64,000 nucleotides of DNA. It comes from Streptomyces sp. NRRL S-455. GTDB lineage: Bacteria; Actinomycetota; Actinomycetes; Streptomycetales; Streptomycetaceae. The stretch lies in the NCBI RefSeq assembly GCF_000717875.1, contig NZ_JOCT01000025.1, forward strand, positions 47,115-111,114, written 5' to 3'. Every line of letters starts with the position of its first letter. The stretch's first letter is position 1. Shown in pieces: positions 1-8,389 of this stretch. A program made the translations under genes and the position numbers. Below the pieces are notes generated by a model that saw only the letters and a list, made by a program, of their open reading frames with translations, was not told where the DNA came from and did no database searches.

Positions 1-1
1 C

Positions 2-1117
2 CTCGTCGTCGGCATGCTCGCCGAACCGGCGCTCGCTGAGCTGCTGCACGGCCCGTTCACCTCGATCGGCGTACCCGAGGGAGCCGTCTCCGGTGTCACG
101 GTCGTCGTCGGCATGCTGCTGGCCTCCGCCGTGCAGATGGTGATCGGCGAGCTCCTCCCCAAGAACTGGGCGGTGTCCAGGCCGCTGCAGGTCGCGCGCT
201 TCGTCGCGGGCCCGCAGCATGTCTTCGCCCGGCTGTTCCGCCCGGTCATCGCCGGCCTCAACGCCGTCGCGAACCGGCTCGTACGCGCCCTGGGCATCGA
301 GCCCACCGAGGAACTGGCCTCCGCCCGCACCCCCGGCGAACTCGTCTCCCTGGCCCGTCACTCGGCCCGGGCCGGCGCCCTGGAGCAGGACACGGCCGAC
401 CTCTTCGTCCGCACCCTGTCGCTCGGCGAGCTCACCGCGCAGCATGTGATGACGCCGCGGGTGAAGGTCAGTGCCCTGCAGTCGTCCGCCACCGCCGAGG
501 ACGTCGTCAACCTGACCCGCGCCACCGGCCTGTCCCGCTTCCCCGTCTACCGGGACAAGATCGACGAGGTCGTCGGCATGGTCCACCTCAAGGACGCCCT
601 GGCCGTGCCCGTACGGGACCGGCTGCGCACCCCCGTCGGCCGCATCGCCCGCCCGGCGCTGCTCGTCCCCGAGACCCTGCCCGTACGGCCGCTGCTGGCC
701 CGCCTGCGCAGCGAGCAGCCCATCGCGGTCGTCGTCGACGAGTACGGCGGCACCGCCGGTGTGGTCACGCTGGAGGACATCGTCGAGGAGATCGTCGGCG
801 AGGTCCGCGACGAGCACGACGGACACGACCTGCCCGAGCTGGCGGCCGCCCCGCCGGAGGACGGCAGGCCCGCCTGGGACGCCGACGGCAGCTGCCGTGT
901 CGACATCCTCCAGCGGATAGGCCTGGAGGTGCCCGAGGGGCCGTACGAGACCGTCGCGGGCCTCATCGCCGACCTGCTGGGCCGGATCCCGGCCGTCGGT
1001 GACAAGGCGGAGCTGCCCGGCTGGCGGCTGTCGGTGCGCCAGGTCGGCCACTACCGCGCGGAGCGGGTGCGGCTCGTCAGGACCGCCCCGGTCGCCGTGA
1101 TGGAGGTCGCCCGATGA
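2..1117 (+). CDS. CNNM/CorC (HlyC-type) membrane protein, 5' end outside window
   Basis: This is a membrane protein of the CNNM/CorC family, often called hemolysin-like and linked to divalent-cation homeostasis. The reading frame is open to the left edge, so the start and first membrane segments lie outside. What remains shows the end of a DUF21 transmembrane domain with the family motif GELLPKNWA (around residue 45), then a CBS pair (one half carries MTPRVKV and the phrase SRFPVYRD, the other VVVDEYGGTAGVVTLEDI). A C-terminal CorC/HlyC domain follows from about residue 285. Its stop overlaps the start of the next gene by 4 bp (ATGA), so the two paralogues form an operon and may act together. 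Transport activity is inferred from the family only. Confidence 0.9.
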   Translation, partial: LVVGMLAEPALAELLHGPFTSIGVPEGAVSGVTVVVGMLLASAVQMVIGELLPKNWAVSRPLQVARFVAGPQHVFARLFRPVIAGLNAVANRLVRALGIEPTEELASARTPGELVSLARHSARAGALEQDTADLFVRTLSLGELTAQHVMTPRVKVSALQSSATAEDVVNLTRATGLSRFPVYRDKIDEVVGMVHLKDALAVPVRDRLRTPVGRIARPALLVPETLPVRPLLARLRSEQPIAVVVDEYGGTAGVVTLEDIVEEIVGEVRDEHDGHDLPELAAAPPEDGRPAWDADGSCRVDILQRIGLEVPEGPYETVAGLIADLLGRIPAVGDKAELPGWRLSVRQVGHYRAERVRLVRTAPVAVMEVAR

Positions 1118-2190
1118 GCACGCTCCAGCTGACCTTCGCCGCGCTCCTGGTGCTGGCCAACGGCTTCTTCGTCGGCGCCGAGTTCGCGCTCGTCTCCGTA
1201 CGGCGCAGTCAGATCGAACCGCTCGGCACCGCCCGGGCCCGGCAGGTGCTCTACGGCCTCGAGCGACTGCCGCAGATGATGGCGGCGGCCCAGTTCGGCA
1301 TCACGATCTGCTCCCTCACCCTCGGCGCGGTCGCCGAACCGACCGTCGCGCACCTGCTGGAGCCGGTGTTCGAGTGGATCCACCTGCCGCACGGCATGAT
1401 CCACCCGCTCACCTACGTCATCGCCCTCGCCGCGGTGGTCTTCTTCCACCTCGTCATCGGTGAGATGGTCCCGAAGAACCTGGCGATGGCGGCCCCCGAG
1501 AAGGCCGCGCTGTGGCTCAGCCCCGGCCTGGTCTGGTTCGCTCGCTTCTGCAAGCCGATCACCGCCACCCTCGGCGCGGTCTCGCAGGGCATACTGCGGC
1601 TCTTCCACGTCGAGCCGAAGGACGAGGTGGAGGCCGTTTTCACCAGCGAGCAGCTCAACCGGCTGGTGGAGGACGCCGGCCAGGCGGGCCTGCTCGACCC
1701 CGAGGAGGCCGAACGCCTGGAGGACGCCCTGGAGCTGGGCTCCCGCCCGGTGACGGACGTCCTTCTGAAACGAGAGTCACTGGTCACGGTCAGCCCGTCG
1801 GTCACCCCCGGCCGCATCGTCGAGCTCACCGCCCGCACCGGGTACTCCCGCTTCCCGGTCGCCGCGGACAACGGCGTGTTCATGGGCTACCTGCACGTCA
1901 AGGACGTCCTCGACCTGGAGCACTCGGACCGGGCCGTACCGCAGCAGCTGTGGCGGCCCATGACGACGCTCAGGTCCGAGCTGCCGTTGGACGACGCGCT
2001 GACCGTGATGCGGCGGGCGGCTACGCATCTGGCCCAGGTGGCCGACGGGTCCGGGAAGGTACTCGGGCTTGTCGCGCTGGAGGACGTGCTGGAGCTGCTG
2101 GTGGGGGAGGTGCGGGATCCGGCTCACCGGGAGGTGCGCGAGGTACGGCTGACCGAGCCCAGGTCCGGTGAAGAGGTGCTGGCGACGTAG
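1114..2190 (+). CDS. CNNM/CorC-family membrane protein, second paralogue
   Basis: This is a second DUF21-CBS membrane protein, translationally coupled to the preceding paralogue through an ATGA overlap. Hydrophobic segments occupy roughly residues 1-25, 55-75 and 95-125, and the DUF21 motif GEMVPKNLAMA is near residue 117. Two CBS halves follow (SRFPVAADNGVFMGYLHVKDVL, then ALEDVLELLVGEVRD). Unlike its neighbour it ends soon after the second CBS motif and lacks the C-terminal CorC/HlyC domain. The pair is therefore asymmetric: one full-length subunit and one short one. Family members are tied to magnesium or cobalt efflux, but the substrate cannot be read from this sequence. A repeat-rich intergenic stretch follows the stop. 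Confidence 0.9.
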   Translation: MSTLQLTFAALLVLANGFFVGAEFALVSVRRSQIEPLGTARARQVLYGLERLPQMMAAAQFGITICSLTLGAVAEPTVAHLLEPVFEWIHLPHGMIHPLTYVIALAAVVFFHLVIGEMVPKNLAMAAPEKAALWLSPGLVWFARFCKPITATLGAVSQGILRLFHVEPKDEVEAVFTSEQLNRLVEDAGQAGLLDPEEAERLEDALELGSRPVTDVLLKRESLVTVSPSVTPGRIVELTARTGYSRFPVAADNGVFMGYLHVKDVLDLEHSDRAVPQQLWRPMTTLRSELPLDDALTVMRRAATHLAQVADGSGKVLGLVALEDVLELLVGEVRDPAHREVREVRLTEPRSGEEVLAT

Positions 2191-2240
2191 TCTCACCCAG
2201 CCTGCGGGCAGTCGTGCCGCCTGGGGTGGCACGGGTGGGC

Positions 2241-2329
2241 GATGGGGGTCCCCCTGCTCATGGGGGTCCCCCCTGTTCGAGCGAAGCCGAGAGCTTGGGG
2301 GAGAAGCCGAGAGCTTGGGGGAGGCACCC
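2241..2329. repeat. Streptomyces-type intergenic repeat with GGGGGTCCCC arms and a 20-bp tandem unit
   Basis: Two copies of TGGGGGTCCCC are separated by a few bases. They are followed by two copies of a 21-nt unit ending in GAGAGCTTGGGGGAG (first at 2283-2303, second at 2303-2323, period 20). The same GAGCTTGGGGGAG core recurs at about 20028-20040 inside another repeat of this window. Such elements are common between Streptomyces genes. It lies between convergent genes. Confidence 0.65.
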
Positions 2330-2369
2330 CGCACCGCCGGGCTGCGGGCCGTCCCACCTGGCCGGCGCC

Positions 2370-4229
2370 TCACCGTCCGGGCGGGTCCTGCGGCCCCCGC
2401 CCGGACAGCACCTCCCCGTACGCCTGCATCAGATCCGGCAGCCGCAAGGTCGCCAGATCCTCCCTCCCCAGCACCCCGGGATAGACCGACAACCGCAGAT
2501 CCCGGTACGCGCAGCTCTTCTCGTAGAGCGTCCGCAGAAACCGCCCGTTCCCCAGCTCGTCGATCCACCCCTGATCCACCACATGCCCGGCGATCGACCG
2601 CAACTCGTCGAGGGCCTCCTCGTCCCACAGATCCCCGTTCTCCGCCGCGAGCACCTTGCCGATCTCGGTGAGCTCCAGGGGCCGGTACGAGGGAAAGTCC
2701 ACGCGGGTGGTGAAGCGGGAGGAGAGCCCGGGGTTCGCGGCGAGCAGGCGGTCCATGCCCTCCGGGTAGCCGGCCAGGATGACCACGAGATGGTCGCGGT
2801 TGTCCTCGGCCCGTTTCAGCAGCACCTGCAGCGCCTCGTCGCCGTACGCGTCCCCCTTGCCGTAGCCGGAGTTGGACAGCGAGTACGCCTCGTCGACGAA
2901 GAGCACACCGCCGAGGGCCGAGTCGATCAGCTCGTTCGCCTTCACGGCCGTCTGCCCGAGGTACTCGCCGACCAGGTCGGCCCGCTGGGCCTCCACCAGA
3001 TGGTCACCGCCGAGCAGCCCGAGGGCGTAGAACACCCGGCCGAGGATGCGGGCGACGGTGGTCTTGCCGGTGCCGGAGGGGCCGGAGAAGACGAAGTGGC
3101 GTTTCGGCGGCTGGACCGGAAGCCCCTGCCCGGCCCTCAGCCGCGCCATGTTCAACTGTGCCGACAACGCTTTGACCTGGCGTTTCACCGGCTCCAGCCC
3201 CACCATGCGCTCGAGCTCGGCGAGGGCCTCCTCCAGTAACACGGGGTCGGTGGGCCCGGCGGGCAGCGACGACACCGGGCCGGCCTTCTCGCGCACCGCG
3301 GGGTCGGTGACCGGTGGCAGGGGAGCGGAGCCCGGCGGCTCGGGATCGGGCAGCCTGAGATCGCGGCCGTCGGCGCCGAAGAGGGGATCGAACCCGTCCT
3401 GGCCGTCCACCATGTCCTGGCCCGCGCCGTTGAGCGTGATGGCCGCGAGATCGGCGGCGTCGTAGCCGTCGCCCTCGGCGATCGCGGCGAGCCGCGCCGA
3501 GGTGTCCATGAAGGCGGGGTCGACGCGGTGCACGGCCCGGTACAGGGGGAGTGCGGCGGCGCTGCGGCCGGTGCCCTCGTGAGCCCTGGCCAGCCAGTAG
3601 CGCAGCTCCTTGCGCTGGGGCTGCTCGCTGCGGCAGCGCATCAGCGCGGCGGACAGCAGCGGCTCGGCCTGGCCGTACATCTCCAGGCGGACCCGGGCCA
3701 TGCCGCCGAACAAGCCCGCCTCGATGCCGAGCATCGGGTCGTCGAGGAGGGGGTCGGTGTGCCGGACCAGCTGCTCCCAGTCCTTGACGAGATAGGCGCG
3801 GCAGGCGTGCAGGAACCGGACCTGGTGATCGGTGTCCACCGGTGGCAGTCCGGCGAGCGCCCGGTCCAGCTCGGGGACGTGGCGGCCGTCCAGCCAGTGG
3901 GAGGCGTGCGCGAGCAGCAGATCACGCGGGCTCTCCAGCACGGGCTGCACCCACCAGCCCAGCCAGTACCAGGAGTTGAGGGTGCGACCGTACCGGGAGC
4001 GCTGCTCGCCGAAGCGGTCCCGGTGCCGGAACATCCTCAGCAGCGCGGTCGTCGTGTCGACGCGCAGCGCGTGCAGCCCGAGCCAGCCGTCGGCCATGTG
4101 GGGGTCCGTCCGGACGGCGGCGCGGAACTCCTCCTCCGCCTGCGGATAGGCACCCATGGTGTAGGCGTCCACGCCTCGCAGCCAGGCGAGGTCGGCCGGG
4201 GCCTGAGGGCCCTGCGTGCCGAAGTCCAT
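2370..4229 (-). CDS. EccA/CbxX-like AAA+ ATPase with N-terminal helical repeats
   Basis: The C-terminal third is a CbxX/CfxQ-type AAA+ domain. It has Walker A GPSGTGKT near residue 388, Walker B GGVLFVDEAYSL about 60 residues later, and an arginine-containing NPGLSSRFTTRVDF stretch. The N-terminal about 280 residues are helical and TPR-like (for example the segment around AYPQAEEEFRAAVRTDP). This layout matches EccA, the cytosolic chaperone of type VII secretion, and related Streptomyces proteins. No other ESX gene is seen nearby, so an EccA role is only a guess. The start was set at the ATG before DFGTQGPQAP because GTGGGGGACGTG sits immediately upstream; the frame stays open further upstream but the composition there looks non-coding. 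619 residues. Confidence 0.85.
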   Translation of the reverse strand: MDFGTQGPQAPADLAWLRGVDAYTMGAYPQAEEEFRAAVRTDPHMADGWLGLHALRVDTTTALLRMFRHRDRFGEQRSRYGRTLNSWYWLGWWVQPVLESPRDLLLAHASHWLDGRHVPELDRALAGLPPVDTDHQVRFLHACRAYLVKDWEQLVRHTDPLLDDPMLGIEAGLFGGMARVRLEMYGQAEPLLSAALMRCRSEQPQRKELRYWLARAHEGTGRSAAALPLYRAVHRVDPAFMDTSARLAAIAEGDGYDAADLAAITLNGAGQDMVDGQDGFDPLFGADGRDLRLPDPEPPGSAPLPPVTDPAVREKAGPVSSLPAGPTDPVLLEEALAELERMVGLEPVKRQVKALSAQLNMARLRAGQGLPVQPPKRHFVFSGPSGTGKTTVARILGRVFYALGLLGGDHLVEAQRADLVGEYLGQTAVKANELIDSALGGVLFVDEAYSLSNSGYGKGDAYGDEALQVLLKRAEDNRDHLVVILAGYPEGMDRLLAANPGLSSRFTTRVDFPSYRPLELTEIGKVLAAENGDLWDEEALDELRSIAGHVVDQGWIDELGNGRFLRTLYEKSCAYRDLRLSVYPGVLGREDLATLRLPDLMQAYGEVLSGRGPQDPPGR

Positions 4230-4508
4230 CACGTCCCCCACGAACCGTGCCCCCGTCGGAATGCCAACGAGCCGCCCCCAGCCGGCTGCCCTGCTCGAAC
4301 CGCTGTGCCACGGACCGGAGTTGCCAGGTGCGCGAAGCAACCGTCCGCAGGCCGCGACGAGGGCATCGTACCCGCGGGGGCCGCCGCCCCGTAGGGTGCC
4401 GCACGGGCCGTTCGACGAGGTGGGAGCGGACGCGGCGCTGCCGTGCACGGTGACCGAGGGTGAGCGCGTCATGGGGCGCGGCGCCCGGAGAACCGGAAGA
4501 AGACAGAA

Positions 4509-4546
4509 CGAAGCCCCCGATCACGGGGGAACAACCGGGGGCTTCG
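4509..4546. terminator. Hairpin terminator with a competing inner hairpin
   Basis: A perfect 11-bp stem, CGAAGCCCCCG paired with CGGGGGCTTCG, encloses a second possible hairpin (CCCCCG-ATCA-CGGGGG at 4514-4529) that shares its left arm. The site lies about 140 nt downstream of the minus-strand kinase gene ending at 4683 and upstream of the AAA gene. The bases from 4547 to 4682 show no gene I can support. Confidence 0.65.
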
Positions 4547-4682
4547 CGTCTGTGGGCGGCTGCGAATGGCCGCACATTGGAAACGTAAGTCCTGTACGGC
4601 CCCCCGGTCAAGCCGAGTTGAAGCACTCCGGCAAGTTGTCCCGCAAGGGCTTTCACGACTTCAGCACACTGCGGGCGGCCCG

Positions 4683-5318
4683 TCACCGTGCGTGAGGAAA
4701 CTGGTCCGGTCCAACGGTCCCAGCAGGTCCCGGAAGCACCTGATACCCCTTCTCCACCTGCCGTACCAGGAGGTCGGCGAAGGGCCGCGAGGGGTCGCCG
4801 GCGAAATGCCGTCGTTCGGCGGGGATCCATCCGTTCCAGAACTCCCGCTGTTCCTCCCCGTCCCGCGACCGCCCACGTGCCCAGGCTTCCTCGCACGGCA
4901 GTTCCATCCACAGCAGCAGGGCCAGATGGGGGCGCAGTGCCCGGCGCCCCGCTCCGACGCCCTCCACGAGGACCACAGGGGCGGCCGGCAGGGAGCGCGG
5001 GAGGCCGAAGCGGCGGGCTCGCCAGTCGTAGGGGGCGTACTGCGCGGTCCGGCCGTGGGACAGCGGTTCGATCACCTGGTCGAGCAGGCGTCCGGACCAC
5101 TCGAAGAGTTCGTCGTGGCTGGCGATGTCGTCGAGGCGCAGCACCGGAGCACCGTCCAGTTCCGTGGCCAACCGGCAGGCGAACGTGGTCTTTCCGGAGC
5201 CGGCGTGCCCGTCGACGCCCACGAGACGGACCGGGCCGCAGGAGGGCCGGAGGCCGCGGATCCGCGAGGCGAGATCGCGGACGGCTGATCCCGGGGTGGA
5301 GCGGAAGGGCGCGTTCAT
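4683..5318 (-). CDS. Small P-loop kinase-like ATP-binding protein (uridine kinase type)
   Basis: This is a 211-residue nucleoside/nucleotide kinase-like protein. A classical Walker A, GVDGHAGSGKTTFA, is near residues 33-46. A segment LRLDDIASHDELFEWSGRLLDQV follows, as in uridine kinase and phosphoribulokinase relatives, and then the VVLVEGVGAG strand typical of these enzymes. Streptomyces proteins of this type are usually annotated only as ATP-binding proteins or (d)CMP/uridine kinase-like; the substrate is unknown. The start at MNAPFRS is preferred. An in-frame GTG at 5360 would add 14 residues, and neither start has a strong ribosome-binding site. The gene diverges from the exported peptidase gene on its right. 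Confidence 0.75.
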   Translation of the reverse strand: MNAPFRSTPGSAVRDLASRIRGLRPSCGPVRLVGVDGHAGSGKTTFACRLATELDGAPVLRLDDIASHDELFEWSGRLLDQVIEPLSHGRTAQYAPYDWRARRFGLPRSLPAAPVVLVEGVGAGRRALRPHLALLLWMELPCEEAWARGRSRDGEEQREFWNGWIPAERRHFAGDPSRPFADLLVRQVEKGYQVLPGPAGTVGPDQFPHAR

Positions 5319-5511
5319 CTCGCGTAGCACTCTAACGACGGCGCCCTCGGTCCCCGCCACTGGTCACGCCGATATGGGTGAGCGTGGCGCGGGCCGAAGT
5401 GCTGGCGGTATCCGGCGGGCTGTGCTCCTATGTGGCGCATACACCTGTGCGACCTACATGCAACGGACCTGCCCCGCCCCTGCCCGACTCCGAGATCCGG
5501 GGGTCCCCGCC

Positions 5512-6891
5512 ATGAGCAGAGCCGAACAGCCGTCCCGCAGAAGCGTCCTGGCCGCCGCGGTCGTCGCCGCCGTCACGGCGGGCGCGAGTCCGGTGGCCGC
5601 CGAGCCCGAGGCCACCATGCCGACCGACACCGCAGACCCCGCCCGCTCCCTCCCGGCCCGCACCGTGCACAACCGGGCCTGGATCTCGTTCGCCGACTGG
5701 AGCGGGGGTGCCGTCCGGGGCACCCGTGCCGTCGCGGGCGCCCGTCCGGGCGTCGTGATCGCGACGCCCGCCGGAACCACCGACTACACGGACCCGCACA
5801 CCGGCACCACCGCCTTCTGGGAGTACGGCACCTGGACCTCCCGCGCCCACCGGCTCGCGGTCCCCGCTACGGAGGCGATCGTCTCCTGGAACGCGCACAC
5901 CCCGGCCGGCACCTGGCTCCAGGCCGAACTCAAGGGCACCTACACCGACGGGACCAGCACCCCCTGGTACGTCATGGGCCGCTGGGCGGCCGGCGACCAG
6001 GACATCCGGCGCACCTCGGTCGACGACCAGAGCGACGGCAAGAGCACCGTCTGGACGGACACACTGGCCATCGACGACCCGGCGACGGGGCTGCGCCTGG
6101 CCTCCTACCGGCTGCGCCTGACCCTGTACCGCAGGCCGGGCGCCAAGGTCACGCCCACCGTGTGGCGGCTCGGCGCGATGGGGTCGGACGTGCCCGACCG
6201 CTTCACCGTCCCGGCGTCCGAGCCCCGCCTCGCGAAGGAACTGGCTGTCCCGAGGTACTCGCAGGAGATCCACAAGGGCCGGTACCCCGAGTACGACAAC
6301 GGCGGCGAGGCCTGGTGCAGCCCCACGTCCTCCCAGATGATCATCGAGTACTGGGGCGGCCGGCTCACCCCCGAACAGCTGGCCTGGGTGGATCCGGCGT
6401 ACAGCGACCCGCAGGTCTGCCACGCGGCCCGCTTCACGTACGACTACCAGTACGCGGGCTGCGGCAACTGGCCGTTCAACGCCGCCTACGCGGCCACCTT
6501 CAAGGACCTCCAAGGCGTCGTCACCCGGCTCGGCTCGCTCGCCGACCTGGAAAGGCTGATCGCCGCCGGCATCCCGGCCATAACCTCCCAGTCCTTCCTG
6601 AAGGAGGAACTGACCGGGGCCGGGTACGGCACGGCCGGGCACCTGATGACCGTCGTCGGCTTCACCGCCGGGGGCGACGTGATCGCCAACGACCCGGCAT
6701 CGGAGAGCAACGAGGCCGTGCGGCGGGTCTACCGGCGTCGTGAATTCGAGAACATCTGGCTGCGGACCAAGCGGTACAACTCCTCCGGCAAGGTCGTCTC
6801 CGGAACCGGCGGCGTCTGCTACCTGTATTTCCCGGCGCGTCCGACCGCGGCCCAGCGCATGGCACTGGCGGCCGTGGGTGTGCGCGTGTGA
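5512..6891 (+). CDS. Exported C39-like cysteine peptidase family protein
   Basis: The 459-residue product begins with a twin-arginine-like export signal (SRRSVLAAAVVAAVTAGASPVAA), so it should act outside the membrane. Residues about 50-240 form a beta-rich accessory region. The C-terminal part is a papain-like C39_2 fold: the likely catalytic cysteine is in GEAWCSPTSSQM (near residue 272), histidine in GHLMTVVGF, and an acidic residue in VIANDPAS. All three catalytic positions appear intact. Family members cleave peptides or act on cell-wall material, but the substrate is unknown. The start was chosen because the signal peptide begins there; upstream in-frame sequence overlaps the divergent kinase gene and is not plausible coding. 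Confidence 0.88.
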   Translation: MSRAEQPSRRSVLAAAVVAAVTAGASPVAAEPEATMPTDTADPARSLPARTVHNRAWISFADWSGGAVRGTRAVAGARPGVVIATPAGTTDYTDPHTGTTAFWEYGTWTSRAHRLAVPATEAIVSWNAHTPAGTWLQAELKGTYTDGTSTPWYVMGRWAAGDQDIRRTSVDDQSDGKSTVWTDTLAIDDPATGLRLASYRLRLTLYRRPGAKVTPTVWRLGAMGSDVPDRFTVPASEPRLAKELAVPRYSQEIHKGRYPEYDNGGEAWCSPTSSQMIIEYWGGRLTPEQLAWVDPAYSDPQVCHAARFTYDYQYAGCGNWPFNAAYAATFKDLQGVVTRLGSLADLERLIAAGIPAITSQSFLKEELTGAGYGTAGHLMTVVGFTAGGDVIANDPASESNEAVRRVYRRREFENIWLRTKRYNSSGKVVSGTGGVCYLYFPARPTAAQRMALAAVGVRV

Positions 6892-6982
6892 CCAAGGTCT
6901 CGGCCGCAAAAGCCGCCTAAGGTGGCAAGCTGGACGGGCGCCGGGGGGAGTCCGTCCGCACCGACCGAAGCAGCGAGAGCTC

Positions 6983-7123
6983 ATGACCGCACACTCCGCC
7001 ACCGCAGCCAACGTCCGTACCGGCGGTCCTCAGGGAGACGGCCCGAAGATCGTCGAGCACGCGATGGGCTGGGTCCTCGTCGTGGTCGTCGCGATGCTCG
7101 TGACCCAGCTCGGCCTGCTGTGA
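6983..7123 (+). CDS. Small single-pass membrane protein (46 residues)
   Basis: This short protein has a polar N-terminal half and one strongly hydrophobic C-terminal helix (WVLVVVVAMLVTQLGLL). It should sit in the membrane as a tail-anchored or single-span protein with its N-terminus in the cytoplasm. No domain is recognised. It follows the exported peptidase gene by about 90 bp in the same direction, with a possible -10-like TAAGGT in that gap, so it may have its own promoter. Proteins of this size and layout are common in Streptomyces, but I cannot assign a role. Confidence 0.7.
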   Translation: MTAHSATAANVRTGGPQGDGPKIVEHAMGWVLVVVVAMLVTQLGLL

Positions 7124-7186
7124 TCCGGTTCTCCGAGGCGGTGTGACCTGACCCACGACCGGGCCCCGCGACCTGCCATACTGCGG

Positions 7187-7882
7187 ATGTCCCGCCCCGC
7201 CCGCCCGTTGGAACCAGGGTCGAAATTGAATATCAGTCCACAGCCTGCCACGCGTCCCAGAGCTCGCGGCACCGAGCGCTCGCTGGCCCGCCGTGCCGAA
7301 CTCATCGCCATCGGGCGGAGGTTGTTCGCCGACACCTCCTACGACGCCCTGTCGATGGACGACATCGCCCGGCAGGCGCACGTCGCCAAAGGGCTGATCT
7401 ACTACTACTTCCAGTCAAAGCGCGGCTACTACCTGGCCATCATCCAGGACTCTGTCACCGACCTGGTCAACCTTGCGGCGAGCGGCCTCGAACTGCCCCC
7501 GGTCGACCGTGTGCAGCGCACCATCGACAGCTATCTGCGCTACGCCGAGCAGAACCAGGCGGCGTACCGCACGATCGTCAGCGGCGGCGTCGGCTTCGAC
7601 ACCGAGGTGCACGCCATCCGCGACGGGGTGCGCGAGGCCATCGTCGCCACCATCGCCGAGGGGGCGTACGGCAGTGTCGACATCACTCCGCTGGCGCGCA
7701 TGGGGCTGCTGGCCTGGGTGTGCGGCGTCGAGGGTGCCACCCTCGAATGGATCGACCGCCCCGGGCTGCCCCGAGGGACCATGTGCGAGCTGCTGGTGAA
7801 GGGGCTCGGTGGCGCCCTGCGTGCGATCGCGGACCTCGACCCCGCCTACCCCGCCCCGGAAGCCGCCCGGCAGGGCGCGTGA
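7187..7882 (+). CDS. TetR-family transcriptional regulator
   Basis: A TetR N-terminal helix-turn-helix domain is clear: RRLFADTSYDALSMDDIARQAHVAKGLIYYYFQSKRGYYLAII at about residues 46-88. It is followed by an all-helical ligand-binding domain. The protein is 231 residues with the ATG start. A TTG at 7226 (LNISPQPAT) is a realistic alternative, because residues before it are not conserved in type. The gene is followed by a chitinase relic and then the acyl-CoA dehydrogenase at 8390, in the same direction. TetR proteins beside such dehydrogenases often control fatty-acid or branched-chain catabolism, but no operator was found to prove it here. Confidence 0.85.
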   Translation: MSRPARPLEPGSKLNISPQPATRPRARGTERSLARRAELIAIGRRLFADTSYDALSMDDIARQAHVAKGLIYYYFQSKRGYYLAIIQDSVTDLVNLAASGLELPPVDRVQRTIDSYLRYAEQNQAAYRTIVSGGVGFDTEVHAIRDGVREAIVATIAEGAYGSVDITPLARMGLLAWVCGVEGATLEWIDRPGLPRGTMCELLVKGLGGALRAIADLDPAYPAPEAARQGA

Positions 7883-7889
7883 AGAACGT

Positions 7890-8104
7890 GCCGTCCAGGG
7901 CGTGGTAGTTCGCTAGGTGCCCCATTCGGTGAAGCACCCGATGACCTTGGAGCCGGCGGCCCCGGCCCCGGGGAGGGCGGACTTCGAGCGTGCGGCGGCC
8001 TCCTGAGCCGAGGTCGCCGCGGTGAGGGACGAGGTGCCCGCGCCGGCCGGCGGGTCGGCGCCGGGGGCGGCACAACACGCCGCGGACCCACAGCGTTGGC
8101 ATGA
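7890..8104 (-). pseudogene. Relic of a GH18 chitinase gene (linker and first strand only)
   Basis: On the minus strand an Ala/Gly/Ser-rich linker runs into GSKVIGCFTEWGT, which matches the opening beta strand of bacterial family 18 chitinases (typically KVVGYFTEWGVYxRNYHVKNI). Immediately after WGT comes a stop codon. Then, shifted in frame, the codons for NYH appear, as if a few bases between WGTY and RNYH had been deleted. The catalytic DxxDxDxE motif and all the rest are absent, and the 3' side runs into the TetR gene. A chitinase-type promoter lies just upstream (8136-8169). S. coelicolor carries chiD at the corresponding place as far as I recall. This looks like the decayed 5' end of that gene. 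Confidence 0.55.
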
Positions 8105-8135
8105 ACGCGATGGGTCGATGCAGCGAAACAGTAGG

Positions 8136-8169
8136 AGGACTAGACCAGTAGGGTCAATGGTGCGGACCA
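8136..8169 (-). promoter_or_regulatory. Chitinase-type promoter repeats / DasR dre-like site
   Basis: Reading the minus strand, TGGTCCGCACC (8169-8159) and TGGTCTAGTCCT (8147-8136) form two imperfect direct repeats whose starts are 22 bp apart, two helical turns. This is the arrangement of the 12-bp repeats in Streptomyces chitinase promoters, and the second copy resembles the DasR dre consensus. The downstream reading frame is the chitinase relic. The site may still bind DasR, but no intact gene follows it. Confidence 0.55.
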
Positions 8170-8389
8170 ATTTCGCACGCGCGGACCTGCTCGGGTATTT
8201 CTTGAAGTGAGCGGTCGTTAACTGGTGACGGGATGCCTCCGATCGGGCATACTCACAGCCCAGAGCCGCTGGTCAGCAGCTTCCGAGACCCGGAACTGCA
8301 AGCATCGGCCAGGCACCAGAACGACCCGGCGGCGCCGCCCTCACCCACGGGCCCGTCCGCCAGCGCCCGACAGGGAGGAGAGCGTCGCC

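Noticed and set aside
4547..4682. Possible small RNA or tRNA between the kinase gene and the terminator
   Set aside because: No cloverleaf or T-arm sequence can be drawn; only a terminator-like hairpin is convincing.
8225..8389. Longer N-terminus for the acyl-CoA dehydrogenase
   Set aside because: The added residues are Arg/Pro-rich and unlike the family, and the best ribosome-binding site lies just before the ATG at 8390.
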